From NCBI GenBank assembly GCA_041666965.1, contig JBAYFX010000012.1, forward strand, positions 1 to 21,496: 21,496 nt of DNA. Reading direction: 5' to 3'. Below are positions 1 to 7,451 of the stretch, piece after piece (within the stretch, counting starts at the first letter, position 1; every line of letters starts with the position of its first letter). This DNA comes from JBAYFX01 sp041666965 (GTDB lineage: Bacteria > Patescibacteriota > Microgenomatia > UBA12405). The translations under genes and the position numbers were made by a program. Below the pieces are notes generated by a model. That model was given only the letters and a program-made list of their open reading frames with translations, had not been told where the DNA came from and ran no database searches.

Positions 1-1
1 C

Positions 2-319
2 CGACCTTGGGGAAAATATGTGATTGTGGAAAAAAAGCCTGGTTATTGGATTAAAAAACTATATCTTAACCAAGGCGAATCTTTGAGCCTTCAAAGACAT
101 GAAGGAAGAAAAGAAGTTTGGACGGTAGTAAAAGGCGAGATTGAGGCCAGAGTGGGTAATAAAATAGAAACAGTGAAACCGGGGGGAACAGTTATTATTG
201 AAAAAACCCAAAAACACAGAATGAAAGCAATTAAAAAAGCATTAGTAATTGAGGTGGCAATGGGCGATGTTTTAGAACGAGATAACCAAAGACTGGAGGA
301 TAAGTATGGACGGAAATAA
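2..319 (+). CDS. Mannose-6-phosphate isomerase-type cupin, 5' end outside window
   Basis: Small single-domain cupin related to the C-terminal domain of type II mannose-6-phosphate isomerase/GDP-mannose pyrophosphorylase proteins. The frame is open from base 2 and reads RPWGKY just before the first GTG (base 20). RPWG is the conserved beginning of this cupin family, so the true start lies just upstream of the window and the GTG is probably internal. Further cupin signatures are the SLQRHEGRKEVWTVVKGE stretch (metal-binding His/Glu motif; only one His of the usual pair is visible), the PGG turn, and a later H in EKTQKHRM. The expected reaction is fructose-6-phosphate/mannose-6-phosphate interconversion in the cytoplasm, but many stand-alone members are uncharacterised. 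It ends inside the next gene (14-nt overlap), suggesting one operon for hexose-phosphate or GDP-mannose metabolism. Confidence 0.8.
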   Translation, partial: RPWGKYVIVEKKPGYWIKKLYLNQGESLSLQRHEGRKEVWTVVKGEIEARVGNKIETVKPGGTVIIEKTQKHRMKAIKKALVIEVAMGDVLERDNQRLEDKYGRK

Positions 320-1103
320 ACCGCTTTTTGAGTTAACGCCTGATTTTATACACCAAAATATAAAGGCGCTGACATTTGATTTGGACGGGGTAATAGTTCC
401 CAAGGGTACAATTGTGGAGGAGAGCCCGGATGGGACTGATTTACACATAAAAACAAAAAAACTAAGCTCGGAAATGGTGGATATGATTAAAAGACTGAAA
501 AAATATTTTTGGATTAATTTTTCCAGCGGCAAAGGACTTTTATATTTACAGCATATGTTGGATGACATATTGTGGGAGAAAGTGTCGCTGTGCGCTGAAA
601 ATGGCAATTTTATTTTGATGGACGGTAAAGTACACCAACTGGTGGACTATGACTTGAGTTATTTTCAGAAAATCACTGACATTAGAGGGGAGATAAAACT
701 TTTAAAACAGCAACAGCCAGACATATTTTTTGGCTTTGAACCCAAGCACATAATTATGACGGTATATGCGGCTAACCCGGTCCCGGAAATTGAGCAAATT
801 GTTAAAAAACATGACCCGCAAGGAGAGCTGTATTGCCTGTGGACCAACGAGGGCTATGATGTGGGGCACAAAAATACCAGCAAAAGAACCGGCTTACAGT
901 TCTTAATTGACAGACTGGGCATTGGGCCAAAACAGATGATTACCAGTGGAAACAACCTAAATGACCGGGAAATGCTTGAGTTTGGAGTGGGGGTAACCGT
1001 GGACCCGGAGCGAGTAGGGGGTGATTTTGCGATTCCTAAAGTTGAGGGGCAGCTGGGAGGAGAAGTGCTGGCCAAATACTTGCTTGAGGTTATGGAGCGG
1101 TAG
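306..1103 (+). CDS. HAD-superfamily hydrolase, phosphomannomutase/Cof-like
   Basis: A 265-residue HAD phosphatase. Motif I is FDLDGVI, with the nucleophile and acid/base Asp at about residues 25 and 27. Motif II is the SSGK stretch at 73-76. The motif III Lys is probably near residue 193 (TSKRTG). Motif IV is SGNNLNDREM at 214-223. This pattern with a cap between motifs II and III fits the HAD-IIB/Cof and eukaryotic-type phosphomannomutase branch. The start is supported by GGAGGA at 295-300, five bases before the ATG, one of the few good Shine-Dalgarno sites here. The ATG overlaps the end of the cupin gene by 14 nt. With an isomerase-type cupin next to it, a sugar-phosphate phosphatase or mutase role is likely, but the substrate is not readable from sequence. 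It converges on mscL with one base between the stops. Confidence 0.82.
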   Translation: MDGNKPLFELTPDFIHQNIKALTFDLDGVIVPKGTIVEESPDGTDLHIKTKKLSSEMVDMIKRLKKYFWINFSSGKGLLYLQHMLDDILWEKVSLCAENGNFILMDGKVHQLVDYDLSYFQKITDIRGEIKLLKQQQPDIFFGFEPKHIIMTVYAANPVPEIEQIVKKHDPQGELYCLWTNEGYDVGHKNTSKRTGLQFLIDRLGIGPKQMITSGNNLNDREMLEFGVGVTVDPERVGGDFAIPKVEGQLGGEVLAKYLLEVMER

Positions 1104-1104
1104 T

Positions 1105-1509
1105 TTACTTTTTGAGAGTGGAGGTACAAAATTTACAGCGGGTAGCTTTGAGGGGTATTTGACTAAGACACTCGGGGCAGGACTTGAGAGTAGGATCAGA
1201 TTTAGAATCCCCTTTCATTTTTTTCATAACTGTGTTCATGGGTAAAACGATGAGAAAATAGACTACGGCAGCGATGATTAAAAAAGAAATAAGGGCGTTT
1301 AAGAAATCACCGACCATAAATTTACTGTTATTGATGGTGAAGTAAACATTACTGAAATTAGGAGTGCCACCAAGAGCACCAATTAGCGGGGTTATGAGGT
1401 CCTTGACCAGGGCACTGACAATGGAGTTAAAAGCTTGGCCAATGACAACAGCCACAGCCAAATCAATAACATTGCCCCTTAAAATGAAATCTCGAAAACC
1501 CTTAAGCAT
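1105..1509 (-). CDS. mscL: Large-conductance mechanosensitive channel with C-terminal zinc ribbon
   Basis: Homopentameric channel of the cytoplasmic membrane that opens on hypo-osmotic shock. The N-terminus MLKGFRDFILRGNVIDLAVAV is the canonical S1/TM1 start of MscL. TM1 covers about residues 15-45 and TM2 about 70-92 (LISFLIIAAVVYFLIVLP), with a short periplasmic loop between them. After TM2, where the usual cytoplasmic helix bundle lies, there is a four-cysteine zinc ribbon (C111, C114, C125, C128; CPEC...CKFC). Such ribbon-tailed MscL proteins are known in several phyla. No Shine-Dalgarno precedes the ATG. A TATAAT lies about 28 bases upstream and would give a leader of roughly 20-25 nt. 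The gene is divergent from the 5'-nucleotidase and convergent with the HAD gene. Confidence 0.96.
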   Translation of the reverse strand: MLKGFRDFILRGNVIDLAVAVVIGQAFNSIVSALVKDLITPLIGALGGTPNFSNVYFTINNSKFMVGDFLNALISFLIIAAVVYFLIVLPMNTVMKKMKGDSKSDPTLKSCPECLSQIPLKATRCKFCTSTLKK

Positions 1510-1537
1510 GGTGAGAATTGAACAATGTAATAACCAG

Positions 1538-1543
1538 ATTATA
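1538..1543 (-). promoter_or_regulatory. Candidate -10 box for mscL
   Basis: A perfect TATAAT on the minus strand lies 28 bases upstream of the mscL ATG. A TTCCCA at 1560-1565 (16-base spacer) is a weak -35 match. It lies in the short region shared with the divergent 5'-nucleotidase gene. Confidence 0.4.
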
Positions 1544-1573
1544 CAGCGTTAAATTTGTGTGGGAAAATTGGTA

Positions 1574-3040
1574 ATGAAAACAAAGAAATACACCATCCTA
1601 CACTCCAATGATATGCATGGGGACTTTATGGCTGAAGCCACCGGTCAAAAAGGCGAATTGATTGGGGGGTTGGCCCTACTGTCGGGATACATTAACCAGG
1701 TCAGAGCTGAAGAGAAAAACGTACTTTATGTGATTTCGGGGGATATGGTTCAAGGGTCGTTGATTGACAGCGAGTACAGAGGAATTTCAACCATGGAGAT
1801 TATGAACTACCTGGCTCCGGACGTGGTCGCCTTGGGGAACCACGAATTTGATTACGGATTGGCTCATTTATTGTTTTTGGAAAAAATGGCGAATTTTCCG
1901 ATAGTCAACGCCAATCTTTACATTAAAAAATACAATAAAAGGTTGATGAGTCCCTACAAAATCATCAAAAAGGATGGATTTGAGATTATGTTTACCGGAA
2001 TAATTACCGAAAAAATAATGGACGTCCTAAAGCAGGACAAACTGGTAGGAAGTTTTGTAACTTTGGAAGAGGCCAAAATTGAAGTGGGGAAAATTTGTAA
2101 TGCTTATAAAAATGACGACATTGACCTGACAATCCTACTTACTCACATTGGCTACGAATCGGATTTGGAACTGGCAAAAATGCTTGACCCGAGCTGGGGG
2201 GTGGACATGATAATTGGCGGACACTCCCATACCGTTTTAGAACAACCAACAAAAATAAACAACATTCTGGTTACTCAAGCCGGTGTTGGATCTAATCAAA
2301 TTGGGCGGTGGGACATTGAGGTAGACGATGAAACCAATAGCATAGTTAACTATAAATGGCGCTTAATTCCGATTGACAGTAACCTAGCCCAGCCGGATAA
2401 GGAACTTCAGAAGTTCATTGCCACGTTTGGAGACGAAGTGGACAGGAAATATAAAACTGTATTGTGTAAAGCAGCGGTTGAATTAACCCATCCTAAACGG
2501 GAGATAGAAACAACGCTGGGGAATGTAATTGCCGACGCCATTGCCGAAATTAGCCAGGCAGATGTGGCGCTAGTGGGAAGCGGATCGATTCGGGTAAACA
2601 AACTCGGTCCGATTATCACCTTAAAGGACTTTATGGCCTGCTTTCCATATGACGACACCATTACAAAATACACTGTAACCGGCGGACAACTGAGACGGAT
2701 TTTTGAACATATTATGAGGCCGGGTAACCGCGACGGAGAAGGAGAATGTTACCAGGTAAACAGCAAAGTTGGCGCGACGTATGATGATAAAAACCAAAAA
2801 TTGGTTAGTTTAAAGATTAAAGGCCAAGAGGTTACCGCTAACAGTCAATATAGTCTGGCAATACAGGGGTATCACTTTAATAATTCCAAGTCCTACTTAA
2901 ATGTCAGCAACGATGAGTTACTTACGACTGGACAAAGTAAGGTGGTAACGACATCAGCCCAACAAGTGCTGGAGGAATATTTAAGAGCCAACCAAAACAT
3001 ATCCGGGGTAATTGAGGGAAGACTGAAGTTCCTAATATAA
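1574..3040 (+). CDS. 5'-nucleotidase/metallophosphatase family protein without signal peptide
   Basis: Two-domain UshA-type 5'-nucleotidase. Counting from a GTG at 1559, the N-terminal calcineurin-like metallophosphatase domain has all its metal ligand motifs: SNDMHG (16-21), SGDMVQGS (60-67), GNHEFDYG (93-100), LTHIG (194-198) and GGHSH (220-224). The C-terminal 5'-nucleotidase domain follows from about residue 300, with LGNVIADA, a GSGSIR stretch and FPYDDTI contributing the substrate pocket. The family hydrolyses nucleoside monophosphates and related phosphoesters. Most homologues are exported, but here the N-terminus (MKTKKYTILHSNDMHG from the ATG at 1574) runs straight into the first beta strand, so the enzyme looks cytoplasmic. 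The GTG at 1559 is an alternative start; neither has a clear ribosome-binding site. It is divergent from mscL. Confidence 0.9.
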   Translation: MKTKKYTILHSNDMHGDFMAEATGQKGELIGGLALLSGYINQVRAEEKNVLYVISGDMVQGSLIDSEYRGISTMEIMNYLAPDVVALGNHEFDYGLAHLLFLEKMANFPIVNANLYIKKYNKRLMSPYKIIKKDGFEIMFTGIITEKIMDVLKQDKLVGSFVTLEEAKIEVGKICNAYKNDDIDLTILLTHIGYESDLELAKMLDPSWGVDMIIGGHSHTVLEQPTKINNILVTQAGVGSNQIGRWDIEVDDETNSIVNYKWRLIPIDSNLAQPDKELQKFIATFGDEVDRKYKTVLCKAAVELTHPKREIETTLGNVIADAIAEISQADVALVGSGSIRVNKLGPIITLKDFMACFPYDDTITKYTVTGGQLRRIFEHIMRPGNRDGEGECYQVNSKVGATYDDKNQKLVSLKIKGQEVTANSQYSLAIQGYHFNNSKSYLNVSNDELLTTGQSKVVTTSAQQVLEEYLRANQNISGVIEGRLKFLI

Positions 3041-3094
3041 TACTTACTCGAAAGAAAATTGGACTAAAAATTGTATATATACTAGTAATAAGTA

Positions 3095-3673
3095 ATGATT
3101 GACCGAAATTGCCAAAAATATGAGGATAATGAGCTGGTGGCGCTGTCGATAACCGAGGGCCAATATTTTCTTTGCTTAATGAAGAGGTATGAGGAAAAAC
3201 TAGTAAATTATATTCGTCGATTTACCTACCTTGAGAATGATGATATTGAAGACATTGTTCAGGATTCGTTTATTAACGCCTACCTTCATTTAAACGATTG
3301 TGATTGCCGCTTAAAATTCAGTAGCTGGCTTTACCGGATTGTTCACAATCAGGCGGTTAATTTCATGAAAAAACATAAACAGTCGATGAGAGTGAATATT
3401 GACGGAAACGATGATGAGTTTGTGGACTGGTTGAGGGCGGATACGGATATTGAGAAAGAAACAATAGATAAGCACTTTAGTGAATATATAAAAACTATTT
3501 TGGAAAAATTGAAGCCGGAGTACAAAGAAGTGTTGGTACTTAAATTGTTTGAAGAAAAAGATTACCAAGAAATAAGTGATATTTTACAAAAGCCCATGGG
3601 AACGGTGGCAACACTGCTTTCGAGGGCTAAAATACAATTTAGAAAAATATATGAAAAAGAAAATAAAAGCTAG
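3095..3673 (+). CDS. ECF-type RNA polymerase sigma factor
   Basis: A 192-residue sigma-70 family protein of the extracytoplasmic-function class, with only regions 2 and 4. Region 2 spans about residues 30-95 and contains DDIEDIVQDSFINAYLHL and the SSWLYRIVHNQAVNF promoter-melting/-10 recognition helix. A linker rich in Asp/Asn follows (100-120). Region 4 spans about 130-187, with the LKPEYKEVLVLKLFEEKDYQEIS helix and the KPMGTVATLLSRAK recognition helix. It directs core RNA polymerase to a small regulon, probably including its own promoter. Its last 23 bases overlap the next gene, which encodes a membrane protein. This is the usual layout of an ECF sigma factor with a membrane-bound regulator. 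The ATG follows a TATACT (3078-3083) by 11 bases and has no Shine-Dalgarno. Confidence 0.95.
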   Translation: MIDRNCQKYEDNELVALSITEGQYFLCLMKRYEEKLVNYIRRFTYLENDDIEDIVQDSFINAYLHLNDCDCRLKFSSWLYRIVHNQAVNFMKKHKQSMRVNIDGNDDEFVDWLRADTDIEKETIDKHFSEYIKTILEKLKPEYKEVLVLKLFEEKDYQEISDILQKPMGTVATLLSRAKIQFRKIYEKENKS

Positions 3674-4334
3674 TGAGAGAGCCATGGGACTGATTGCTAA
3701 AAATCAGATTAAACCAATACCCAAATGGGAGTTTGAATTTACACGCTGGAGTTTATGGTTAGGACTTGGGCTTAGTTTGTTAGTGCTGATAATTGGAATT
3801 GGTGTTTCTTGGTTCGGGTTGGCTGATGATATTATTGTTCCTTACTTATGGCTATTGGTGGTGGGAGCATTTTTTGGGTTAGCATATTATCTTTTTAAAA
3901 ATACTAAAGGCGCTTACCGGTTTGAAATATGGAAAATACTAGGAATTATTGGCATTTTGGGGTTAATAATGGGCGGGATTCTTTTTAAAGCAGGTTTAGC
4001 TAGCAGGATTGACAGAAATTTAGAAGCTAATCTCCCTTATTACCGACAAATGGTGCCAATGAAGATGAAAGTGTGGAGCAACCCTGAGTCTGGTTACTTG
4101 TCAGGTAAAATCATCCAAATCACCGGAAGTAATAGCTTTATTATTAAAGATTTTAATAACAAAGACTGGAAGATTGACAGCGAAAATTCACTTATTAGAG
4201 GCAGGGTAACCATTAAGGTAGATGAAGATATTAAACTAATCGGAGTCCAAACAGGAGCCAGATCATTTAGGGCAGAGGATATCCGACCTTGGAACGGGAT
4301 GGGGCAAAACATGATGAAAGAAAATTATCAGTAG
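3651..4334 (+). CDS. Three-TM membrane protein, putative anti-sigma partner
   Basis: I do not recognise the family. From the ATG at 3651 it has 227 residues: a basic cytoplasmic N-terminus of about 32 residues, then hydrophobic segments at about 33-55, 61-83 and 95-117, then a soluble C-terminal domain of about 105 residues. That domain is rich in short beta strands (SGKIIQITGSNSFIIKDF, RGRVTIKVDEDIKLIGV), suggesting an OB- or barrel-like fold outside the membrane. The gene overlaps the ECF sigma factor by 23 nt, so the two are co-translated. That context is the only reason to suggest anti-sigma function; no zinc-binding HxxxCxxC anti-sigma motif is present. A second possible start is the ATG at 3684, just past the sigma stop. 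Neither has a good ribosome-binding site. Confidence 0.7.
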   Translation: MKKKIKASERAMGLIAKNQIKPIPKWEFEFTRWSLWLGLGLSLLVLIIGIGVSWFGLADDIIVPYLWLLVVGAFFGLAYYLFKNTKGAYRFEIWKILGIIGILGLIMGGILFKAGLASRIDRNLEANLPYYRQMVPMKMKVWSNPESGYLSGKIIQITGSNSFIIKDFNNKDWKIDSENSLIRGRVTIKVDEDIKLIGVQTGARSFRAEDIRPWNGMGQNMMKENYQ

Positions 4335-4367
4335 ACTTGTATTACTAATAGACTGCGCAAGTCTATT
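4332..4367. promoter_or_regulatory. Three nested inverted half-sites before secreted-protein gene
   Basis: Between the membrane protein and the small secreted protein are three related 8-mers. AATAGACT (4347-4354) and AGTCTATT (4360-4367) form a perfect 8-bp inverted repeat around GCGCA. TAGACTTG (4332-4339) is also perfectly complementary to CAAGTCTA (4358-4365). The two pairings compete for the same right arm. No U-tract follows, so this is not a standard terminator. An operator or an alternative RNA fold are both possible. Confidence 0.45.
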
Positions 4368-4382
4368 AAAAATTATTTATAT

Positions 4383-4760
4383 ATGAAAACACAAATCATA
4401 CTAGGAATTGCGGCCATAGCTTTAAGCTTAGTCGCCGTTAAATCATTTACTCCAGCGCTAGCTTACCAAGGTGACCCGGCGGTAAAAGGTCCAAATTACA
4501 CCGAAGCCAGACACATTACCAATGTCACCGCCTTTGAAAAAGGGGACTATAAAGCTTGGGTAGCCAACATGGTAGGACGCGGGGCTACCAGATTTGTTAA
4601 TGAAGCCAACTTCAAAGATTTTGCTAAGGCACAACTGGGGGCACAAAAGGGTGACTTAACCTTATTAAATGCCTTTAGGGCTAAATATGGGATGGGGCAA
4701 GGAAACGGTCAAGGAAATGGAGCCGGTCGCGGAGGTAGGGGTATGAGAGTTAATCAGTAA
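4383..4760 (+). CDS. Small secreted protein, last gene of sigma-factor unit
   Basis: A 125-residue exported protein of unknown function. A signal peptide covers about residues 1-27 (hydrophobic IILGIAAIALSLVAV, then PALA before Y28). The mature part has a helical core with the phrase AFEKGDYKAW, a pattern I associate with small secreted proteins from CPR genomes (recollection, not a search). It ends in a Gly/Asn/Gln/Arg-rich tail (GMGQGNGQGNGAGRGGRGM), likely disordered and cationic. There are no cysteines in the mature protein. It lies 48 nt after the putative anti-sigma gene and just before a strong terminator, so it is probably the output or sensor of that unit. A -10-like AT-rich stretch directly precedes the ATG, and no Shine-Dalgarno is visible. 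Confidence 0.75.
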   Translation: MKTQIILGIAAIALSLVAVKSFTPALAYQGDPAVKGPNYTEARHITNVTAFEKGDYKAWVANMVGRGATRFVNEANFKDFAKAQLGAQKGDLTLLNAFRAKYGMGQGNGQGNGAGRGGRGMRVNQ

Positions 4761-4777
4761 TTGTTCGTGATTTAATT

Positions 4778-4803
4778 AAACCCCTCCGAAAGGAGGGGTT
4801 TTT
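4778..4803 (+). terminator. Strong intrinsic terminator
   Basis: A perfect 10-bp stem, AAACCCCTCC / GGAGGGGTTT (4778-4787 and 4792-4801), closed by a GAAA tetraloop and followed by a T-run. It ends the sigma-factor unit. The minus-strand arsenite methyltransferase gene stops at 4808, so the same hairpin (with A/T flanks on the other side) may also end that transcript. Confidence 0.92.
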
Positions 4804-4807
4804 GGGT

Positions 4808-5554
4808 TTATTTGGTAGCTGAGAAAGTTATGCTTAAACTGTATTCGGGGAGGAATGAGGGAGTTTCTTTGTGAATTTCAATATTGGTAAAACCAGCCTG
4901 TTTTAAGAGGTTCAAATAATCTTCTTTTAATATAGCCCCACTAATACAACCGACTAACAAATCTTGGTCATTTTTTAAATCAAGTGGTAATGGTTTGGTT
5001 AACACCACATCGGAAACCATAAGGCGGCCTCCGGTTTTTAGTACCCGATAAATTTCAGCAAAGACCTGAGCTTTCGAAGGGGCAAGGTTGATCACACAGT
5101 TGGAAATAACCACATCAACCGAATTGTTATCAAGCGGTAGAGCTTCAATATCCCCTTTTATAAATTCAACATTAGTAAAACCACCCTTTTTGGCATTCTC
5201 GCGAGCAGCGGAGAGCATTTCGTCAGTCATGTCAACTCCAATTGCCTTACCGGTTGGTCCAACAATTTTCGAAGCTAAAAAGACATCAATACCAGCACCC
5301 GAGCCTAAATCCAGAACTACCTCACCTTCTTTTAATGAAGCTAAAGCGGTAGGGTTACCACAGCCAAGACCAAGATTTGAACCATTAGGAACTGAGGTCA
5401 TTTCTGCTTCTGAGTAGCCCAATTGACCGGATTGTTTTTGGATTTTATTTTTGGAACCACAGCTACAACTTCCGCAACCGCATTGACCTGCTGTTTTGGC
5501 TATTTGACCATATTCCTTTTTAACAATATCTTTGACATCGGTTAAATCATTCAT
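4808..5554 (-). CDS. arsM: Arsenite S-adenosylmethionine methyltransferase
   Basis: A cytoplasmic SAM-dependent methyltransferase of 248 residues that methylates As(III). The SAM-binding motif I is LDLGSGAGID (81-90), with the acidic GVDMT end of strand 2 at 106-110. The ArsM-specific features are three separated cysteines in their family contexts: GLGCGNP (C65), SNCVINL (C153) and GCISGA (C203), corresponding to the As(III)-binding thiolates of characterised ArsM. The N-terminus also carries a CGCGSCSCG cluster (C25-C32), often present in prokaryotic ArsM. No arsR, arsB or arsC is visible nearby, so it is an orphan detoxification gene here. The start has no Shine-Dalgarno; TAAATT about 14 bases upstream is a weak -10 candidate. 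It converges on the sigma-factor unit across a shared terminator. Confidence 0.93.
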   Translation of the reverse strand: MNDLTDVKDIVKKEYGQIAKTAGQCGCGSCSCGSKNKIQKQSGQLGYSEAEMTSVPNGSNLGLGCGNPTALASLKEGEVVLDLGSGAGIDVFLASKIVGPTGKAIGVDMTDEMLSAARENAKKGGFTNVEFIKGDIEALPLDNNSVDVVISNCVINLAPSKAQVFAEIYRVLKTGGRLMVSDVVLTKPLPLDLKNDQDLLVGCISGAILKEDYLNLLKQAGFTNIEIHKETPSFLPEYSLSITFSATK

Positions 5555-5700
5555 GAGTTTGCTTAAATTTATTGAGTTAATAACAATAGATAGGATACAC
5601 CAATGGCTTAGTTACTATTTATATAGAGACTTGGTTGATTGAAAATAAGTGTGTACGGGGCTGTTTAGAACTTAGTGTTTGGAAAATAATTAGAAGAAGA

Positions 5701-6114
5701 CTATTGGACTTCTAATGCTTTTCTAATTTGGTCGTAGTGCCCCTGATAGTGACTTTGGTCAAACCACCAGGAAAAAAGTTTCGGATTGGTTTTCATGTTA
5801 TTTTCATCGATTTCTTGAACTGTTTTTTCCCCTTGCTTGAGCCATTTTTCCCATTCAGTTAATAATTGAGTAGGGCTAAGGTGGGCGTACTTTTCCAAAC
5901 TTTCCTGATTAAACTTGGCGTCCCCTACTTCGTCTAAAAACAAAAAACAAGCAGTTCGCTGGTTTTGCCAAATTAGGGGTAACTGACTGACACACTCCTC
6001 TTCCCAACCCACAAAATGGGCCACTATTTCTTTGATGGTCCACTTATTGTCGATGACTAAATTCCAGGTTTCAGGAGGAAGGGTTTTGAGTAGTCTAATT
6101 ATCTCTTTGGCCAT
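5701..6114 (-). CDS. DinB/YfiT-superfamily metal-dependent protein
   Basis: A 137-residue protein resembling the DinB four-helix-bundle superfamily. The typical N-terminal helix motif is visible (WTIKEIVAHFVGWEEE, with H33), and the C-terminal HYxxHxxQI pattern occurs as SHYQGHYDQIRKAL (H122 and H126). Together these could form the His triad that holds a divalent metal. Members include thiol transferases and many uncharacterised proteins, so no substrate can be named. The length is a little short for the family, but a stop lies one codon before the ATG, fixing the start. It sits 8 nt behind the 442-codon gene on the same strand, so the two are probably co-transcribed. Confidence 0.7.
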   Translation of the reverse strand: MAKEIIRLLKTLPPETWNLVIDNKWTIKEIVAHFVGWEEECVSQLPLIWQNQRTACFLFLDEVGDAKFNQESLEKYAHLSPTQLLTEWEKWLKQGEKTVQEIDENNMKTNPKLFSWWFDQSHYQGHYDQIRKALEVQ

Positions 6115-6122
6115 GGGTCAGT

Positions 6123-7451
6123 TTACCACTGAAATGTGTCGGGGCTGGCAATTCCAAGTTCTAATCTTTGTTCCACACTTAAAGAAATGTAGTGAATGTA
6201 AAGTTGAGGTGAATACCCTTTTAAAGTGGCAAGCATATTTCTATACTCGGTCCGGTTATTTTCTTCTTTCAAAATCCCTGGCTCAAACAAGTGAGATAAG
6301 AGGATATCTGGGTCAACGGAAAACTCTTGTATTCCAAGATCAGCTAATCGTGCAGTTAACTCCAGAGGAGATATTGAAATTTGGATAAGTTGGGTGACCC
6401 CATCAATTGCTCTTACAAATCGTGACGGGTCGGTAACCTCACCACGGCCGATTAATTCAACAAGGACCCGGGGCATAGAATAGCCAGCTAGGGTTGAAAG
6501 CGGGGACATTTCATGTTGGTGAGACCCAGGAACTCTTCCTGGTTCAGAATAACCAACGGGTTCAGTGACCAGGCGAGGAGTAGCGGCGGTAAGTAACTTA
6601 GCCAAATCCGGGTTTAAAGTCTGGGCTAGTTGAATAATAAGCCCATACTCAAAGTCACAACTGTCATAACGGACACGGGTCCACTCAACTCCATACTCTT
6701 TGGACACTGCTTCCGGTTGGGGGCAAGCGTGCCTCCAGGCGGATACCCACAATCTTTCAACGGGACAAAGTAATAAGATGGACGGATCGTCACCCATTAC
6801 TGTTCCCCGGCCAAAAGTCTCTGGTTTAAGGAAACGGGCGAGCCTTTGGGGAGAATAGAGCCTTAACTTATCTAACTCTTTAGGAGCGAGAGATGCATAA
6901 TAAACCCCTAAAATGGGAGTGGCAATTAGAGCGTCTACGATTTGGCCGTATTCAGTTAGCTGGTTATCTTCGTGCAATTTACCAACACCAAGGACTCGGG
7001 TCAATAAAGCATCTTGATGCTTTCGGAGTGTGGGCGGATCATAAGCTCTAGTTACATTTACAGTGGCAAGTTTTTCGGCAAAGGTAACTAACAATCCAAC
7101 TTCGTTTTGGGCAGTTTGAGCGGATTCAGAGAGGAGTTGGTCAGCAAGGGTTTTGTTAATCTTTTTTGAATCACCCGATTGGGAAACAAAAGTCCAAAAT
7201 AATCGGCCAATAAAATAGGCTGAGGCAGAACGGTAGGCGGTGGAGTCGGCATCAGCCGGGAGCCAATTTTCAGAGTGATCGCCTAAAGGCTCGTTGGGTA
7301 AGCGAGCGCGGGGTGAAAGGAGTGATTCAGCTAAATCAGGTCGACCGGCCTGAGTGATTGTTTCCAAACAATGATCCAGCCAATAAGTTGCCCGGCAATA
7401 ACGAGGAATCATTTTTTCAGGACCATTTTCGGCGACTAGTTCCCGAAACAC
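6123..7451 (-). CDS. Hypothetical protein, 442 codons, start uncertain
   Basis: I do not recognise this protein. It looks soluble and mostly helical, with no signal peptide, no clear membrane segment and no obvious nucleotide-binding or catalytic motif. Notable stretches are the charged, Asp/Asn-rich N-terminal part, EWTRVRYDSCDFEYG in the middle, and a His/Glu-containing GSHQHEMSPL. The GTG at 7451 is preceded by AAGG with a 7-base gap, a plausible ribosome-binding site. However, the same frame stays open upstream to 7569 and reads like protein (about 39 codons, for example NIRDFTRLSSLDLVEKL) without any ATG, GTG or TTG. A TATAAT at 7581-7586 sits just before that open stretch. Either the gene starts at a non-standard codon, or a single-base indel hides the true start, or the GTG is correct. 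The DinB-like gene follows after 8 nt. Confidence 0.7.
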   Translation of the reverse strand: MFRELVAENGPEKMIPRYCRATYWLDHCLETITQAGRPDLAESLLSPRARLPNEPLGDHSENWLPADADSTAYRSASAYFIGRLFWTFVSQSGDSKKINKTLADQLLSESAQTAQNEVGLLVTFAEKLATVNVTRAYDPPTLRKHQDALLTRVLGVGKLHEDNQLTEYGQIVDALIATPILGVYYASLAPKELDKLRLYSPQRLARFLKPETFGRGTVMGDDPSILLLCPVERLWVSAWRHACPQPEAVSKEYGVEWTRVRYDSCDFEYGLIIQLAQTLNPDLAKLLTAATPRLVTEPVGYSEPGRVPGSHQHEMSPLSTLAGYSMPRVLVELIGRGEVTDPSRFVRAIDGVTQLIQISISPLELTARLADLGIQEFSVDPDILLSHLFEPGILKEENNRTEYRNMLATLKGYSPQLYIHYISLSVEQRLELGIASPDTFQW

